A stretch of 64,000 nucleotides of DNA. It comes from Chitinophagaceae bacterium (GTDB lineage: Bacteria; Bacteroidota; Bacteroidia; Chitinophagales; Chitinophagaceae). Location of the stretch: NCBI GenBank assembly GCA_019752295.1, contig JAIEMK010000038.1, forward strand, positions 1 to 64,000, in the 5' to 3' direction. The notes beneath the pieces are model-generated. The model ran no database searches. It was given only the letters and a program-made list of their open reading frames with translations, and was not told the DNA's origin. The translations under genes and the position numbers were made by a program. This document shows, piece by piece, positions 54,613 to 63,021 of the stretch; the first letter of the stretch is position 1; every line of letters starts with the position of its first letter.

Positions 54613-55544
54613 TTAGAATTTTTCTTCTTTGGTTTCAATTGCAATCCGCCACCATTCATGGGATCATTCGATGTATTTGCACCCGGCTTAGGGTCAGCAG
54701 ATTCAATGTTTTTTTCATAAACCCATTTTCCATTCTGCCAGCGGAAACCTTCGTAACTGCCATAGGGGATAAGTGTTTGCTTTTCTCTAACTTCCCCCGT
54801 TTCGCTCACCAGATGCGCAAATACAATGCGATCAAGTTCCGCGTCGTAGTTGAGTTTAGCGCTTGCTTGCTTTTTAAATTCCAGACAAAATCGATAAGCA
54901 GGTTGTGGTAGTTTAATACTATCTGGAGGATAATTAAAATAACGACCACCAAATACCGGCTTTCCTGCGGCATCAAAACTCAAAACTTCCATCCACTTTT
55001 TTGTAGTTCTTGCATTGTTTTCATCGTATCCTAAAAGTGTATAGTAATTTTTATTGTTGAAAGTTTTTAAAACAATATTATAATATACTGCACCAATCCA
55101 GTTGCTGGTTGTTCTAACAGAGTCGCCCGGAAAATCTGTATAATCGGAATAGTCAAACAATGGAAATAGTTTTAACGAGCCGTCGGCCGTTTTCATTTGT
55201 ATGGCCCCTTTTTGATGATACGAACTATAGTCTTTCATCACCTGCCAGGTAAATATTCTGAAACTACTATCGGGTGCATACAATTTTGAAATAGTAATCA
55301 ATGAGTCGAAGGAATAACTGAATGAATAAGGCTGTTTCAAAGCCTGCACCAGGCCTTTTGTAAAAAGACTATCAGCCCTAAAGCGATCAATCATTTCTTT
55401 CGCATTCAGTATGGCAACGGCATAATCCTGTATACCTGCTTCGATGCGGGCAATTTTTTGATTGTCGGATGAATTGTTTTTTTGTTGTGCCATTCCATTA
55501 TAGCAACAAGCCAGAATAGCAACAACCAGAACCATTTGTTTCAT
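54609..55544 (-). CDS. Secreted hypothetical protein
   Basis: The 311 residues have a signal peptide ([19 protein letters not shown], cut before QQ). A mostly beta-rich body follows with a repeated Tyr/Trp pattern ([46 protein letters not shown]), ending in a Pro/Gly/Lys-rich tail. No family recognised. Convergent with lepA. Confidence 0.8.
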   Translation of the reverse strand: MKQMVLVVAILACCYNGMAQQKNNSSDNQKIARIEAGIQDYAVAILNAKEMIDRFRADSLFTKGLVQALKQPYSFSYSFDSLITISKLYAPDSSFRIFTWQVMKDYSSYHQKGAIQMKTADGSLKLFPLFDYSDYTDFPGDSVRTTSNWIGAVYYNIVLKTFNNKNYYTLLGYDENNARTTKKWMEVLSFDAAGKPVFGGRYFNYPPDSIKLPQPAYRFCLEFKKQASAKLNYDAELDRIVFAHLVSETGEVREKQTLIPYGSYEGFRWQNGKWVYEKNIESADPKPGANTSNDPMNGGGLQLKPKKKNSN

Positions 55545-55604
55545 TGGTGCTAAGTTAAGTGAAACAGAAGAGGGATAAATATAAAAACAACAGGGATACT
55601 GAAT

Positions 55605-56180
55605 TTAGGATTTCGTTAATTCAGATAATGCTTTCGCGAAGGATAGCAGATCATCGAAACGCAGATCGATCAGGGGATGAGGAAATTCTGTTTCGGGATT
55701 TGTAGTTGCAAGAAACACCGTATGCATTCCCGCATTTCTGCCAAAGCCCATATCGCTGAGTCGGTTTCCAATCATGATGCTTCTCTTAAAATCAATTTGT
55801 GGAAATAGTGCTTTCGCCTGAAACGCCATACCGGGTTGAGGTTTGCGATTCATAGAATCATTATCCGTATCGGTGCAATATAAAATCTGGTCAATATCGC
55901 CACCTCCTTTCCTAATCTGATCCAACATGCTGTTATGGATATGGTGCAGGTCTTCGACCGACATTAATTTCTTACCAACTCCTTTTTGATTGGTCACTAA
56001 AATAATCTTATCAAATAAAGACCTGAGTAAAGCCATCGCGCTGATAGTGCCATCATAGAATTTAAATTCTTCCCAGTTAAGAATATAGTCCTCATGCTTC
56101 TCCTCGTTAATCACACCATCACGGTCTATAAAAAGTGTGAACGATTTATCTATTTGATCAATACTAAACATAGTTTGCAT
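55605..56180 (-). CDS. HAD-superfamily phosphatase (GmhB/HisB-N-like)
   Basis: The 191 residues contain motif I FIDRDGVINEE (nucleophile DxD), motif II LVTNQKGVG and motif III/IV in MIGNRLSDMGFGRNAGM. It resembles D,D-heptose 1,7-bisphosphate phosphatase, which fits the gmhA-like gene just upstream. The start is ATG 56180, or the second Met at 56171; the frame to 56285 runs through the AT-rich repeat and into gmhA. Confidence 0.85.
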   Translation of the reverse strand: MQTMFSIDQIDKSFTLFIDRDGVINEEKHEDYILNWEEFKFYDGTISAMALLRSLFDKIILVTNQKGVGKKLMSVEDLHHIHNSMLDQIRKGGGDIDQILYCTDTDNDSMNRKPQPGMAFQAKALFPQIDFKRSIMIGNRLSDMGFGRNAGMHTVFLATTNPETEFPHPLIDLRFDDLLSFAKALSELTKS

Positions 56181-56202
56181 TAAATGATTAACTCCTATAT
56201 CT

Positions 56203-56240
56203 CCTAACTTTTGAATTTTGAATTTTAACTTTTGACTTTT
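56203..56240. repeat. Low-complexity TTTTGAATTTTGAA-type repeat
   Basis: Imperfect tandem TTTTGAA/TTTTAAC/TTTTGAC units lie between gmhA and the HAD phosphatase. It is the reverse orientation of the array at 24156-24197. Confidence 0.6.
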
Positions 56241-56244
56241 AAAT

Positions 56245-56823
56245 TTAGTCAGTAAAAATCGCCGCTTCCACCAATTCGCAAACAATATGTCCCACCAAAA
56301 TATGCGCTTCCTGAATCCTCGGAGTGGTATCAGAAGGAATATTGATTAGATAATCGGAGAGTGCTTTTAATTTGCCACCTGAAGCACCGGTAAAACCAAT
56401 TGTAATAATTCCTTTCTCTCTGGCTATTTCAAAAGCTTTTACAATATTGCCCGAATTACCAGAAGTGCTTAGCCCAATCAACACATCACCCTTCTGCATC
56501 GTGCCCTCAACCAGTCGGGCATAAATATCATCGTAGCTATAATCGTTTGCTACGGCCGTTAAATAAGAGCTATTGCAGTGCAGCGCATCAGAGGGTAAGG
56601 CCCTTCTGTTTTTATAAAACCTTCCCGAAAATTCGGCAGCCAGATGTTGTGCATCTGCAGCACTTCCTCCGTTTCCGCAGAATTGTACTTTAAAACCGCT
56701 CTTAAAAGAATTCACAACAGCCCTTACAATTTGATCGATTGTTGCTAGCAGATTTTCATCCTCCAATACTTCTTGTTTAACAGCAATACTAGATGCAATA
56801 ATATTTTTAATTTTTTGGTTCAT
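56245..56823 (-). CDS. gmhA: SIS-domain sedoheptulose 7-phosphate isomerase (GmhA-like)
   Basis: The 192 residues contain FCGNGGSAADAQHLAAEF, RRALPSDALHCNSSYLTAVANDY, IGLSTSGNSGNIVKAFE and a C-terminal EAHILVGHIVCELVE, all GmhA hallmarks. It starts LPS or S-layer heptose synthesis with the HAD phosphatase. 8 bases after the glycosyltransferase gene upstream. Confidence 0.93.
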   Translation of the reverse strand: MNQKIKNIIASSIAVKQEVLEDENLLATIDQIVRAVVNSFKSGFKVQFCGNGGSAADAQHLAAEFSGRFYKNRRALPSDALHCNSSYLTAVANDYSYDDIYARLVEGTMQKGDVLIGLSTSGNSGNIVKAFEIAREKGIITIGFTGASGGKLKALSDYLINIPSDTTPRIQEAHILVGHIVCELVEAAIFTD

Positions 56824-56831
56824 GTGTTTAT

Positions 56832-57977
56832 TTATTCTGCAATGGAAAAAATAGATTCGGTTAATTTTTGCCAGTTGTATTTTTCTTTTTCCCTGCGAAG
56901 TTGCGGTAAAAAATAGTTTTCTCCTAATTGGTACAATTGCATAATCCCTTTTGCAATGGCATGGGCATTGGGGTCAGTAACTACACCAGCTTTACCATCT
57001 GGCACCATATCGGCCAAACCGCCAACACGGGTTACCAGCATTGGTTTTTCGAAATGATAAGCAAGCGGAGTAACGCCGCTTTGGGTAGCATGTTTATAGG
57101 GTTGAATTACAAAATCGGAAGCGCTCAGATAATACTTAACATCCTTGTCGGCAATAAACCCTGTTCTTAATTCCAACAAATCTTCAATTCCCAAATCACT
57201 AATCAATTGTTGATACAGCTTTTCATCATCATAAAATTCTCCAGCAATCAAAAGTTTTGGAATTTGCAGATCTGCATTTAATTCTTTTTCTTTTTTAAGA
57301 ATTCCCATCGCTTCTAACAAAAGATCGAGTCCTTTGTATTTTCTGATAAATCCAAAAAATAGTATGATCGGTTCATCGGTGGGCAGATTCAGATGCGCTC
57401 TTGCCTCTTCCTTAGTAAGTGCTTCTCCAAAATTATCATATAAGGGATGCACTGTTTGAATTGCTTTTGTTTGTGTAAAAGTTCTAAGATCGTTCAGCAC
57501 TTTTGCGCTCATGGTAATGAATGCATCAACAGGCTGCACAAAATATTTTGTAAAACTGTGGTCGCCTGGTCTTTTTTCGTGCGGAATAATATTATCTGCA
57601 ATACAAACAATTTTTGAAAACCTATTTGATTTAATAATACGCAAAATGGTTCCCAAGCAAGGGGCCATCAAGGGCAACCAATATCGCACTACTACCAGAT
57701 CGTATTTTAATTGTTTTATTTTTCTGCCAACCAATAGCCAGTTCAGGGGGTTAATAGAATTGATGCAAATCACAATATCTAAATCGCCCGGCTTGGGTTC
57801 ATTGCTATATTGCGATTTTCCGGGGAATAAGAACGAAGGGTATTGCAAAGAAAAATTATAGATCGTTACCTGATGGCCTTCAGTTTGAAAAGCCCTTGCC
57901 AGTCTTTCGTTAAAAGAAGCAATTCCACCGCCACGAAATGGCCATGCTGTACCAATGAGCGCGATTTTTTTTTGCAT
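56832..57977 (-). CDS. Glycosyltransferase family 4 (GT-B)
   Basis: The 381 residues show GTAWPFRGGGIASFNERLAR (acceptor-side glycine loop) and a donor-site region FFGFIRKYKGLDLLLEAM ... YLSASDFVIQPYKHATQSGV with GLADMVPDGKAGVV. Retaining GT-B enzyme, probably adding sugar to a lipid-linked or LPS glycan. 8-10 bases to neighbours; same operon. Confidence 0.92.
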   Translation of the reverse strand: MQKKIALIGTAWPFRGGGIASFNERLARAFQTEGHQVTIYNFSLQYPSFLFPGKSQYSNEPKPGDLDIVICINSINPLNWLLVGRKIKQLKYDLVVVRYWLPLMAPCLGTILRIIKSNRFSKIVCIADNIIPHEKRPGDHSFTKYFVQPVDAFITMSAKVLNDLRTFTQTKAIQTVHPLYDNFGEALTKEEARAHLNLPTDEPIILFFGFIRKYKGLDLLLEAMGILKKEKELNADLQIPKLLIAGEFYDDEKLYQQLISDLGIEDLLELRTGFIADKDVKYYLSASDFVIQPYKHATQSGVTPLAYHFEKPMLVTRVGGLADMVPDGKAGVVTDPNAHAIAKGIMQLYQLGENYFLPQLRREKEKYNWQKLTESIFSIAE

Positions 57978-57987
57978 AGCAACAGGT

Positions 57988-58935
57988 CTAATCCTGAATC
58001 CCGATTTTTTTATGAATCAGGTAGATATTTCTTTCGGGCGCATTACGCGCAATCAATTCTGCGATAAAGCCTGCCAGAAAAAGCTGTAGACCCATGATCA
58101 TGGTAGTTAACGCTATAAAAAATGCAGGCCGATTAGTTAATGCAAAATCCCTATCGATGAATTTCGATACAATCAAATAAATACTGGAGCTTAATCCGAT
58201 CAGGAAAAAAAGGGTGCCCCATAAACCAAATAATTGCATGGGTCTTTTACCGAATTTGCCGAGGAACATGATGGTAGCCAGATCCAAAAAACCGTTTACA
58301 AATCTTTGCCAGCCAAATTTTGTTACGCCGTATTTTCTTTTTCTATGCTCTACAACTTTTTCTCCGATTTTTCTAAAGCCGCTCCATTTGGCCAATATGG
58401 GAATATAGCGATGCATTTCGCCATAAACTTCAATACATTTCACCACATCGAGTTTATAAGCTTTTAAACCGCAGTTAAAATCGTTCAACTGAATGCCCGA
58501 AGATTTTCGAGCTACCGCATTATATAATTTGGAAGGAATATTTTTTGTAAACGTATTATCGTACCGCACTTTTTTCCAGCCACTAACCATATCAAAACCT
58601 TCGCTAACAATCATATTCCGTAGGCCGGGAATTTCATCCGGAGAATCCTGCATATCGGCATCCATTGTAATTACAACAGCACCTGTTGCTGCTTTAAAGC
58701 CTTCATTTAGTGCCGCCGACTTGCCATAGTTGCGTCTAAAACGAATGGCTTTAAAACAGGAATTTTTTTCTGCAATAGATTCAATCACATTCCAGCTCTG
58801 ATCCGTGCTGCCATCATCAATCAAGATCACTTCATATTCAAGTTGTTCTCTGGTTACTACCGTTTCTATCCAATTGCATAGCTCGGGTAACGACTCGTCT
58901 TCGTTATATAAAGGAATGATGATTGACAGATCCAT
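57988..58935 (-). CDS. Glycosyltransferase family 2 with two C-terminal membrane helices (DPM1/GtrB-like)
   Basis: The 315 residues have GT-A motifs IIPLYNEDESLPEL, DDGSTDQSW and MDADMQDSPDEI, then two transmembrane helices (about 230-265 and 270-300). It resembles polyprenyl-phosphate sugar transferases. 8 bases after the DUF4199 gene. Confidence 0.93.
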   Translation of the reverse strand: MDLSIIIPLYNEDESLPELCNWIETVVTREQLEYEVILIDDGSTDQSWNVIESIAEKNSCFKAIRFRRNYGKSAALNEGFKAATGAVVITMDADMQDSPDEIPGLRNMIVSEGFDMVSGWKKVRYDNTFTKNIPSKLYNAVARKSSGIQLNDFNCGLKAYKLDVVKCIEVYGEMHRYIPILAKWSGFRKIGEKVVEHRKRKYGVTKFGWQRFVNGFLDLATIMFLGKFGKRPMQLFGLWGTLFFLIGLSSSIYLIVSKFIDRDFALTNRPAFFIALTTMIMGLQLFLAGFIAELIARNAPERNIYLIHKKIGIQD

Positions 58936-58943
58936 AAAATCGA

Positions 58944-59462
58944 TTATTGCTCAAATGGGGTAGTTGTAACAGGATTCTTTTTAGCAACGCCGGCGCCAAT
59001 TGCAGAAGCAATGGCTCCCAATATGCCATAACCTAAAATAACACCTCCAATCATAAACGGAAACAAGAATTTTCTGGTCATATCCAGGCCACTCTTAATT
59101 TGATCTTCTGAAAGATTTTTATTTTTCTCCATTTCTCTTGCAGAAAGATCCAATATCTTATCCGTCATTTCAGGAAAAATTAGTTTTACCGATATAACGG
59201 TGTAAACCACTGTTATTACAATTAATGTGGCGGTAACTTTAAATCCATGTGCAAAAACATTTCCGAATGTAACATTTCCTTCCATTTGCTTTGCATAACT
59301 AATACAAGACCAGATAATACCTCCAATAATAATGGCATAGGAGATATATCCGAGCGATTTGTTTTGCCATGTATCGGTTAAATACAATGCTACGCCATAA
59401 ACAATTGTAATCAGGCTTAGTATTAAGCCTTTCATCCAGGGTTGAACAATTTTTGTTTCCAT
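58944..59462 (-). CDS. DUF4199 membrane protein
   Basis: The 172-residue protein has four transmembrane helices in the DUF4199 arrangement: SLITIVYGVALYL, ISYAIIIGGIIWSCI, VTATLIVITVVYTVISV and MIGGVILGYGILGAIASAI. Function is unknown. Start is ATG 59462; the extended frame to 59516 lies inside pyrC. Often found beside GT2 genes in Bacteroidota, as here. Confidence 0.88.
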   Translation of the reverse strand: METKIVQPWMKGLILSLITIVYGVALYLTDTWQNKSLGYISYAIIIGGIIWSCISYAKQMEGNVTFGNVFAHGFKVTATLIVITVVYTVISVKLIFPEMTDKILDLSAREMEKNKNLSEDQIKSGLDMTRKFLFPFMIGGVILGYGILGAIASAIGAGVAKKNPVTTTPFEQ

Positions 59463-59478
59463 GTTGGTTGAAGTTAGT

Positions 59479-60741
59479 TTAGTTAAATACGAAATTTCCT
59501 TTGTGTAAGATACCAAAAACTTTTCCTTTTAAAGGGTTATCAAAAAAAGGTGAGTTGGCAGACTTACTTTTATTATTTGCAGCAGTAAGTAATGTGCTAT
59601 CACCTCTGCTAAATAAAGTAAGTTCTGCTTTTGAGCCTACTTGGATATTGGTAGTAACTAGTCCAAAAATATTACGGGCATTATTACTAAATAACGAAAC
59701 AATTCTTTCGGTACTCAATTCAGGTAACACCGTATTTACAACAGCATAACTGCTTTGCAATCCAATCATACCCGGTTTTGCATATTCGAACTCGCAAATT
59801 TTATTATCCCAGTTTTGGGGCAAATGATGACTAGCAATGCAATCCACCGTTCCATCCAACACTGCATGGCGCAATGCCATCATATCTTTTTTGGTTCGTA
59901 AAGGCGGGTTCTGTTTTAAATTGGTATCGTACTCAACAAGGTCTTCATCGCAGAAAAACAAATGATAGGGAGTAACGCTACAGGTAACTTTGAGTCCTTC
60001 TTTTTTTGCCTCTTTGATTAGGTTAACGCTTGTTTCGGTTGAGATAGCCGTTACATGCAATTTCGAATCGGTATATCGGGCCAGATCAATATCTCTTTTA
60101 ATAATGGTTTCTTCAGAGATAGCGGGGATACCGGGCAATCCCAATTGAGTGGATATAATGCCTTCGTTGATCAGACCTCCAGAGCCGATCGTTTTATCAA
60201 TCGGTACTTGAATCAGCACGCCGTCAAAAGCTTTTACATAAAGCAGGGCTTTTAAAAATAATCCGGCGGTTTGAACCGGGTTTAATCCATCCGAAAAAGC
60301 GATGGCCCCATTGTTTTTCATATCATACATCTCAGCCAAATCCTTTCCTTCAATTTTTTTGGTGATGGCACCGATAGGATGAATCGAAACGGGTAGGGTT
60401 GCTGCATTTTGAACAACATAACTCACCTGCGATTTATTATCCACAACCGGTTCGGTATTTGGCAAAACAAATACTCGGGTAAAACCTCCCGCCGCCGCTG
60501 CATTGGCTCCTGTTTCGAGCGTTTCCTTATATTCAATACCGGGGTCGCAAAAATGAGAGAAGGGGTCGATCCAGCCCAACGAAACCTGAAGTTCTGATGA
60601 TTCGATGATTTTTTCTGCTTTTTCAGAGATGCTATCTTCAATGGAAATAATCTGATCTCCTTCTACTAAAATGTCTTTTACCAAACCGTTGAACGGCGAA
60701 TTTTCGTCTGTAATTTTTGCTTGCCGAATCAGAATCTTCAT
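59479..60741 (-). CDS. pyrC: Dihydroorotase
   Basis: The 420 residues resemble the type I dihydroorotase/allantoinase group: GWIDPFSHFCDPGIEYKE (HxH replaced by a SHF-type motif), IASHHLP and NARNIFGL. The first metal motif normally reads DxHxH; here it is DPFSHFCDPG, so one histidine is missing. It could be a non-catalytic PyrC-like partner or a variant. First gene of the minus run to gmhA. Confidence 0.85.
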   Translation of the reverse strand: MKILIRQAKITDENSPFNGLVKDILVEGDQIISIEDSISEKAEKIIESSELQVSLGWIDPFSHFCDPGIEYKETLETGANAAAAGGFTRVFVLPNTEPVVDNKSQVSYVVQNAATLPVSIHPIGAITKKIEGKDLAEMYDMKNNGAIAFSDGLNPVQTAGLFLKALLYVKAFDGVLIQVPIDKTIGSGGLINEGIISTQLGLPGIPAISEETIIKRDIDLARYTDSKLHVTAISTETSVNLIKEAKKEGLKVTCSVTPYHLFFCDEDLVEYDTNLKQNPPLRTKKDMMALRHAVLDGTVDCIASHHLPQNWDNKICEFEYAKPGMIGLQSSYAVVNTVLPELSTERIVSLFSNNARNIFGLVTTNIQVGSKAELTLFSRGDSTLLTAANNKSKSANSPFFDNPLKGKVFGILHKGNFVFN

Positions 60742-60791
60742 GTAGGCTTATAAAATTTGATGCAATATAACCTGAAAATTTCTTTTACCCC

Positions 60792-60799
60792 TATATTTG
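60792..60799 (+). promoter_or_regulatory. Bacteroidota -7 promoter box (TATATTTG) for tRNA-Pro
   Basis: Exact TAnnTTTG match 28 bases before tRNA-Pro. Confidence 0.6.
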
Positions 60800-60827
60800 C
60801 AACCCATTTAAATGTAAATGGATAGTT

Positions 60828-60901
60828 CGGGACGTAGCGCAGCCCGGTAGCGCACACGTCTGGGGGGCGTGGGGTCGCAAGTTCAAATCTTGTCGTCCCG
60901 A
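60828..60901 (+). tRNA. tRNA-Pro (anticodon GGG)
   Basis: A 74-base cloverleaf: acceptor CGGGACG/CGTCCCG, D-arm GCGC...GCGC with GGTA, anticodon loop CTGGGGG (GGG, reads CCC/CCU), T-arm GCAAG-TTCAAAT-CTTGT, discriminator A. CCA is not encoded. Confidence 0.96.
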
Positions 60902-60905
60902 CAAC

Positions 60906-60933
60906 GTCCACCGAAGCTTCAGCGAAGGTGGGC
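60906..60933. repeat. 28-bp palindromic repeat, copy A
   Basis: It contains CCACCGAAGCTTCAGCGAAG and GGTGGGC. The ends pair (CCACC/GGTGG) around a GAAGCTTC core. It starts 4 bases after tRNA-Pro. 25 of 28 positions match copy B at 62107-62134. Confidence 0.75.
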
Positions 60934-60969
60934 ATTTTATTCATGGTTTCTTCCGATCATTTCGGTATT

Positions 60970-60997
60970 AAAGCACTAAGCAATTAGTGCTTTTTTT
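60970..60997 (+). terminator. Intrinsic terminator after tRNA-Pro
   Basis: A 10-bp stem AAAGCACTAA/TTAGTGCTTT with loop GCAA is followed by a U-run on the + strand. Confidence 0.9.
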
Positions 60998-61111
60998 ATT
61001 GATACTCCTTTGGTATACATTAACTTGTTGTCTATTTTGTAAATTTATACTAACAAAAATGACAAATATGACAATTTATTATTAAATTTATCATCAAATT
61101 AATCAGGAGGT

Positions 61112-61600
61112 GTGATAGTAGAAATTCTTGATGTTTTTAATAACAGAATTCTTAAGGCAGAGATTGTACCAGCCGAATCAACCTCTATGCCACAGAAAAG
61201 GAATGGCTGGAATTTTAATTGGAAAAAATTACTAAAAAATGAAAACACAAAAACAGTGATGTTGAGATTGGTTGAAACTCCACAAACGATTGAAGGGGTT
61301 TTACAATTAAAGAATTATGGAAACATGTTAATCATGGATGTAATCGAAATAGCGCCACATAATATTGGGCCGCACAAAAAATATGAGCACGTAGCTGGGT
61401 GTTTAATTGCATATGCTTGTAGAGAAAGTTTTAAAACAGAAGGAAACTATAGAGGTTATTTAACTTTTGTTTCCAAAACAAATTTAATAAAATGGTACAC
61501 TTCAAAATACGGTGCCAAACTTGCGATAGGGCAAAAAATGTACATTGACCCGGATAAGGGTTCTGAATTGATAGATAAATATTTAAATAAATTGAATTAG
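61112..61600 (+). CDS. GNAT-like acetyltransferase, putative toxin of a TA pair
   Basis: The 162 residues resemble a GNAT fold of the group seen beside HTH genes in Bacteroidota: strand MLIMDVIEIAP, a degenerate acetyl-CoA loop IGPHKKYEHVAGCLIAYACR, and GYLTFVSKTNLIKWYTSKYGA. The GTG start at 61112 is forced, since an in-frame stop lies at 61100-61102. A perfect AGGAGG at 61105-61110 is only one base away, which is too close for normal spacing. The region is AT-richer than its neighbours. Toxin function is inference. Confidence 0.65.
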   Translation: MIVEILDVFNNRILKAEIVPAESTSMPQKRNGWNFNWKKLLKNENTKTVMLRLVETPQTIEGVLQLKNYGNMLIMDVIEIAPHNIGPHKKYEHVAGCLIAYACRESFKTEGNYRGYLTFVSKTNLIKWYTSKYGAKLAIGQKMYIDPDKGSELIDKYLNKLN

Positions 61601-61601
61601 C

Positions 61602-62093
61602 ATGAGACGAAAAAAAAATATAGAACTTGAAAATGGAGTCTTATCTGAAAGTATGGACATTAACGCTCCTGAGTTTACTGAATTTCAGGCTATATTACTC
61701 AATAAGGCTAAGGCACAGTCTAAATGGCAAAAAATTAATGTTGAGCTAGTTGCAATCAGAATACAGATGGAGGACTATGCGAAATCTAGTTATAAAAGCC
61801 ACCCCAAATTGGTAGGCGATTTTTTAAAGTATTACTTAGATAGTTTAAATATCCGGCAAAATAAATTTGCTGACTATTTAGAGATAGAACCATCTAATTT
61901 AAATAAAGTGATTAAAGGCGAACGCCAAATTAGCTCGGAACTTGCTTTAAAGATTGGGAAAGTATTCGGACTTGACCCTTTACTATTATTAGAAATACAG
62001 ATCAAAAATGAGTTTTCTAAACTGTTGAGCAAAAAAAACAAACAGATAGAAAAATACTCCTTGAAAGGCTTGCTAGAAGAAAGTGCAGGGTAA
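61602..62093 (+). CDS. XRE/HigA-like helix-turn-helix protein, putative antitoxin
   Basis: The 163 residues have an HTH_3 domain at about 75-130 (DSLNIRQNKFADYLEIEPSN, KVIKGERQISSELALKIGKV) after an N-terminal helical arm. It starts one base after the GNAT stop, so translation is coupled. It probably represses the pair and neutralises the partner. Confidence 0.75.
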   Translation: MRRKKNIELENGVLSESMDINAPEFTEFQAILLNKAKAQSKWQKINVELVAIRIQMEDYAKSSYKSHPKLVGDFLKYYLDSLNIRQNKFADYLEIEPSNLNKVIKGERQISSELALKIGKVFGLDPLLLLEIQIKNEFSKLLSKKNKQIEKYSLKGLLEESAG

Positions 62094-62106
62094 CAAAAAA
62101 AGTATA

Positions 62107-62134
62107 GCCCACCAAAGCTTCAGCTAAGGTGGGC
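62107..62134. repeat. 28-bp palindromic repeat, copy B
   Basis: GCCCACC/GGTGGGC stem of 7 bp around a core containing AAAGCTTCAGCTAA. Same orientation as copy A (60906-60933), so the two bracket the GNAT/HTH genes as direct repeats. It may also terminate the HTH transcript. Confidence 0.75.
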
Positions 62135-62157
62135 TAGTAACCTATTGCTATACCTTT

Positions 62158-62640
62158 CTAAATAAAAAGCATATGTGTGCCAATACCGCTGGCCTGCTTA
62201 TAAAAGTCGCCTACGGTTAGTACACCATCCAATTCCGGAAACATATCATCTTTTTCATAGTGAAACATTTCCATCGCCAATTTGCAGGCCCAAAGTTTAA
62301 CACCCGATGCTTTTAAGATCTCCAGAAATTCGCGCACTTCCGGCATATCCAATTTTTCCATTTCTTTTTTCATCATACTGGTAGCAAATGCTTCCATTCC
62401 GGGTAATCCACCCAGCATGGTTGGCATATGCATGGCTGGATTACCTACTGTTGCAACGTGCAAATGGTCTAGCTTTTTATTGTGCACTGCTTCTAATCCA
62501 AAAAAGGTAAAAAACATTTCTGCTTCAATTCCTTCCATCCTGGCACCATTTGCCAAAACAAATGCAGCATATACATTTTCAATAGAGGCTTTTGAAAGAA
62601 TGATCATCATCTTTCTTATTTCGCCGTTATACTCACTCAT
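62158..62640 (-). CDS. DsrE/DsrF/DrsH-like sulfur-carrier protein
   Basis: The 160 residues have the DsrE-like fold (MMIILSKASIENVYAAFVLA, AEMFFTFFGLEAV, GVKLWACKLAMEMF with a candidate persulfide Cys). Family members carry sulfane sulfur or remain uncharacterised peroxiredoxin-like proteins. ATG 62640 is chosen; the frame to 62673 overlaps the upstream gene. Next to a DsrC-like gene. Confidence 0.88.
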   Translation of the reverse strand: MSEYNGEIRKMMIILSKASIENVYAAFVLANGARMEGIEAEMFFTFFGLEAVHNKKLDHLHVATVGNPAMHMPTMLGGLPGMEAFATSMMKKEMEKLDMPEVREFLEILKASGVKLWACKLAMEMFHYEKDDMFPELDGVLTVGDFYKQASGIGTHMLFI

Positions 62641-62663
62641 GACTTTAATTTTAAGATTACTAA

Positions 62664-62972
62664 TTAAATGCAACTTGCCGGTTTTGGAACACCTGCAATT
62701 TTGGTGGCAGTCTTTAATGGTCCTACAGGAAATAATTCATAGAACGCTTTAATATCTACCACGCCGCTTTTGCCAATTTTTCGAATACTAAGGGGTGATT
62801 CTTTTTTAAACTCATCCTGTATATAATCTATCACCTGCCAGTGTTTTGGCGTAAGTGAAATATTATTTTCCTTTGCTATTTCTTCAGCAATTTCTTTGTT
62901 CCATTCCTTAAAATTGGTTAGGTATCCTTCTTCATTTACTGAGATGGTTTTTTGTGCGATTGTCTTTTCCAT
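62664..62972 (-). CDS. DsrC/TusE-family sulfur relay protein (single Cys)
   Basis: The 102 residues include EGYLTNFKEWNKEIAEEIA, LTPKHWQVIDYIQDEF and C-terminus AGVPKPASCI, with the penultimate Cys that DsrC and TusE share. The second DsrC cysteine, ten residues earlier, is Thr here (TATKIAG), so it is TusE-like rather than a true sulfite-reductase DsrC. No dsrAB or tusBCD nearby. It pairs with the DsrE-like gene 23 bases downstream. Confidence 0.9.
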   Translation of the reverse strand: MEKTIAQKTISVNEEGYLTNFKEWNKEIAEEIAKENNISLTPKHWQVIDYIQDEFKKESPLSIRKIGKSGVVDIKAFYELFPVGPLKTATKIAGVPKPASCI

Positions 62973-63021
62973 AAAAAATATTTATTGTGATTAATGTTTT
63001 AAGCTTTGTGTTTTGTGATGA

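Noticed and set aside
60738-60944. Open frame of 68 codons on - strand over tRNA-Pro
   Set aside because: It is antisense to tRNA-Pro and the adjacent repeat; the TTRFELATPRPP-type peptide is the same kind of artefact.
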